Assembly (NCBI GenBank): GCA_949316235.1
Contig: OX438743.1
Span: 33,139,242 to 33,203,241 of the forward strand
Length of the DNA: 64,000 bases
Direction: 5' to 3'
Source of the DNA: Oegoconia quadripuncta
Taxonomy: Eukaryota; Arthropoda; Insecta; Lepidoptera; Autostichidae
The notes beneath the pieces were generated by a model, which saw only the letters and a list, made by a program, of their open reading frames with translations, was not told where the DNA came from and did no database searches. Made by a program: the position numbers and the translations under genes. Below, piece by piece: positions 61,191-64,000 of this stretch. Each line of letters begins with the position of its first letter. The first letter of the stretch is position 1.

Positions 61191-61395
61191 TTCCAGGCTA
61201 AATGACTTAACCGCCTAGGTTTATTAATATATGTTCCAAGCTACTTGACTTAACCGCCTAAGTTTATTAATACATGTTCCAAGCTACTTGACATAACCGC
61301 CTAGGTTTATTAATACATGTTCCAAGCTACTTGACTCAACCGCCTAGGTTTATTAATACATGTTCCAAGCTACTTGACTTAAGTACCTAGGATAG
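61191..61395 (+). repeat. Minisatellite, 43-bp unit, about 4.5 copies
   Basis: The unit is AAGCTACTTGACTTAACCGC then CTAGGTTTATTAATACATGT and TCC. Copies differ by single bases; the first and last are degenerate. Confidence 0.85.
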
Positions 61396-61708
61396 CAAAT
61401 AATAGCTCTAAGCTAAGTGCTTTAACCAATGAGTTGGTCATATTTCAAACCTAAGCTAATTGATTTAAATACCATATCTCAAACTTATTGATGTATGGCT
61501 AATTAGTTTATGTGACTTATTTCTTTTTTTTAAATTGTTTGCAATCATACTAAAATAATAAGGTGTGCAGAAATTGACGGCTAAAACATTGATTAATTAA
61601 AAGGTACGTTGAAATAATAGGGGGTTTCACCTATCTTGTTAATTATTATGAAATGAAAAATAAAACATAGGTAATAAATTGTTCAAAGATAAGTTTTTTA
61701 TTTAAACT
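61396..61708. other. AT-rich flank of the second Jockey element
   Basis: No ORF or repeat beyond decayed minisatellite units to about 61500. The left target duplication of the Jockey element should end at about 61708. Confidence 0.35.
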
Positions 61709-62147
61709 AACTTGTGTAAAGTGCGCTGATGCACACAAAACAGCAGACTGTCCCAAGAAGGATCGCAACAGCCCAGCAAAATGCGCTTTATGCCTTGGTA
61801 ACCATCCTGCAAACTACAGGGGTTGTGATCTCTATAAAGAAATAATGAACCGAAAATATAACAAAAGAAACAACACTGACACTTAAAAACCATTACGGAA
61901 AAGTAGTGAGGAGATAAGGCATGCGAATAACACTGAAAATGACAGAACTAAAGAAATAAATACAACCAACCAAGCAACATATTATGCAGATGTTACCAAA
62001 AATAAAAACCAACGCGTAAGTGTTGAGCCAACCCAAGTAGTGCAAGACCTACTTATAAAACAGTCTGAAAAGATTGACCTACTCTTACAGCATATAGGCA
62101 ACCTAATGGGCCTTATGACTAAACTCATAGACCAACTATTAAAGTGA
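61709..62147 (+). pseudogene. Jockey ORF1 C-terminal fragment
   Basis: The zinc knuckles CADAHKTADC and CALCLGNHPANYRGC are followed by an in-frame TAA (near 61884), then the frame continues (QATYYADVTKNKN ... LLLQHIGNLMGLMTKLIDQL) to a TGA at 62145-62147 that overlaps the ORF2 start. It matches the C-terminus of the first Jockey ORF1. Confidence 0.75.
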
Positions 62148-64000
62148 TTGGATTACGGATTGGAACTTGGAACGTAAACGGACTTGCTCCAAATAGAGAC
62201 GAAGTGGAAGTACTGTTGAGTATGCATAGACTAGATGTGCTTCTGATATCTGAGACACACTTCACTAATAGAAGTGCCATAAGGATACCACAGTATAATA
62301 TCTACACCACAAACCATCCCGATGGAACGGCTCATGGAGGATCTGCGATTATCATTAAATCTAACATGAAGCATCACCAGCTGCCTTGTTATAAAACGGA
62401 ACATATACAGGCGACAACAATTTTTGTTGAGGACAAAAATGGTGGTTTTAGTGTGTCCGCGGTATACTGTCCTCCAAAACACAACATCAAGGAATACCAA
62501 TTCACTCACTACTTTGCAACCCTCGGAAGACGTTTCATAGCTGGTGGCGACTGGAATGCAAATCATACATTCTGGGGATCACGACTCATACATACTAGAG
62601 GAAGAGAGATGAAGTTATGTATTGATAAGAATAGATTCGTGACTCTGTCACAAGCTGAACCAACACACTGGCCAAGTGATCCAAAGAGACTACCGGACGT
62701 GATTGATTTCTTTGTTGCGGGAGGTCTCCCAAGACTAAACTTTCATGTTGAGACTTGCTTGGATGGCTCATCGGATCGTGTACCAGTGATTCTGACGGCT
62801 GGTGCAACTGCACTGCATCATGACAGTCAACACCGACTATGCAATAACCTGACTGACTGGAACTCCTTCCGAGAAATGGTTGAGGAAGGACTGGAGTTGA
62901 AGGTGGCTTTAAAGACATCGGATGATATCGATAGAGCCGCAAGAGAATTCATGGAAGCAGTGCAGTGTGCCTGCTGGCATTGTACCCCTGTAAAAAAACC
63001 TGCAAAATCAAGAAACAGCATACCATGGCAGATACGTGAGAAAATTAGGGAAAAACGAAGATTGCGACGGGTTTGGCACATTAGTCGAGCTAGAGAAGAT
63101 AAAGCAGCCCTAAACAAGGCCATCAAAGAAGTCAGAGAGGTTATTGCTGCTGCTAATAGTGCAACACTAAAAGCTCAACTGGAATCTTTAACAGCGACTA
63201 GAGCTACAGACTATTCATTGTGGAAAAGTACACGGAGCATGAATCGACCTCAAACCACAAAACCTCCAATAAAGATGGAAAACAATGACTGGGCTAGAAC
63301 AAGTAAGCAAAAAGCTGAAGTGTTTGCGGAACACCTAGCAAAGGTATTTATGCCTAACTCGGCCGAAACAGACGTGGATGACTCAGATGTGGAACTCATT
63401 CTGGATCAGCCATACCAGATGGAACTGCCTATCAAACCGATTACTCCAAGATAAATAGTAAGGCACATCCAAAACCTCGGTAATGGGAAGGCCCCTGGTT
63501 TCGATATCATTACAAAAGAAATACTGAAAGAGCTGCCAGGGAAGGCTGTGACGTATTTGACCCTTCTGTTCAACGGTATACTCAGGGTGGGACATTATCC
63601 ATCTCTGTGGAAGGTGTCACAAATAGTAATGATACACAAAGAAGGAAAACCAGCGCACGAGGTAACCTCATACAGACCTATAAGCCTCCTTCCCATAGTA
63701 TCAAAACTCTTTGAAAAACTACTGCTCCATAGAATGTCACCAGCCCTAAGAGACAGGGCAGTAATCCCAGACCACCAGTTCGGCTTTCGACAGAAGCACG
63801 CAACCGTTGAACTAGTCCACAGAGTTTGCGGTGAGGTGAGGAGGTCCCTAGAGAACAAGGAATACTGTGCCTCTCCTTTCCTGGATATACAGCAAGCATT
63901 CGATAGGGTATGGCACATGGGGCTCCTGTGCAAAGTCAAACAATCATTGCCACACACATTTTATGAGATCCTACAGTCGTACCTGACGGACAGAATCTTC
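62144..64000 (+). pseudogene. Jockey ORF2, one in-frame stop, partial at window end
   Basis: Endonuclease motifs: GTWNVNGLAPNRDEVEVLL, SETHFTN, GGDWNANHTFWGS, SSDRVPVIL (the usual H of SDH replaced by R). A TAA at 63452-63454 interrupts the frame, which then continues unshifted through APGFDIITKEIL, SYRPISLLPIVSK, DHQFGFRQKHATVEL and LDIQQAFDRVWH to the edge. The RT catalytic motif lies outside the window. Like the first element the frame opens at GTG within GTGA with no ATG. Confidence 0.82.

Larger units (their letters stand above)
61709..64000 (+). mobile_element. 5'-truncated Jockey-type retrotransposon, runs off right edge
   Basis: It begins in the middle of the ORF1 zinc-knuckle region and continues through ORF2 to the window end. 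It is related to the element at 23577-28093 but clearly divergent. The 5' truncation is typical of incomplete target-primed reverse transcription. Confidence 0.85.

Overview
This is eukaryotic nuclear DNA, AT-rich, with spliced genes (GT-AG introns) and a very high load of transposable elements. The mix of elements points to an insect, most likely a moth or butterfly: Jockey, I-type and CR1-type non-LTR retrotransposons, tRNA-derived SINEs, a PIF/Harbinger element, a hAT element, a Helitron remnant and many foldback MITEs. The organism call is inference; the elements and genes are read from the sequence. No prokaryotic genes, CRISPR arrays or canonical tRNA/rRNA genes were seen.

Host genes. 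On the left, a minus-strand gene for gamma-tubulin complex component 6 (TUBGCP6/Grip163) starts at 6374 and runs off the left edge; seven exons with matching splice phases were assembled. Facing away from it, MRPL17 (mitochondrial ribosomal protein bL17m, two exons, 7763-9432) is on the plus strand; the 1.4 kb between the two starts is packed with nested repeats. A six-exon ribokinase gene (RBKS, 35871-40824, 314 aa) lies mid-window with introns full of foldback elements. A 479-codon minus-strand ORF (53962-55401) looks like a real gene of unknown function, and phase-compatible exon-like segments lie downstream of it (52220-53115). A small cysteine-rich minus-strand gene may lie at 28428-29756.

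Mobile DNA. 12590-23303 is an I-type retrotransposon with a perfect 15-bp target duplication. It is split inside ORF2 by a 5.2 kb Harbinger (17563-22756) carrying a six-exon DDE transposase and an opposite-strand Myb/zeste-like partner gene, both with open frames. Removing the Harbinger plus one 3-bp target copy puts the host ORF2 back in frame, so both elements look young. Directly after it is a Jockey element (23577-28093, 13-bp target duplication, ORF2 open). A second, 5'-truncated Jockey runs off the right edge (61709-64000). A hAT element (42443-44754, 8-bp target duplication, transposase broken) sits inside the promoter of a tRNA-derived SINE. A degenerate Daphne/CR1-group LINE fills 56336-59760. 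Between these are a two-copy retroposon family with 12-13 bp target duplications, several families of palindromic MITEs, a 1.6 kb foldback with ~300-bp arms, tandem repeats, and numerous 3' ends of CR1-type LINEs.

The transposon genes work as self-contained units (nuclease plus DNA-binding partner for Harbinger; RNA-binding ORF1 plus endonuclease/RT ORF2 for the LINEs). The host genes have no evident shared pathway.
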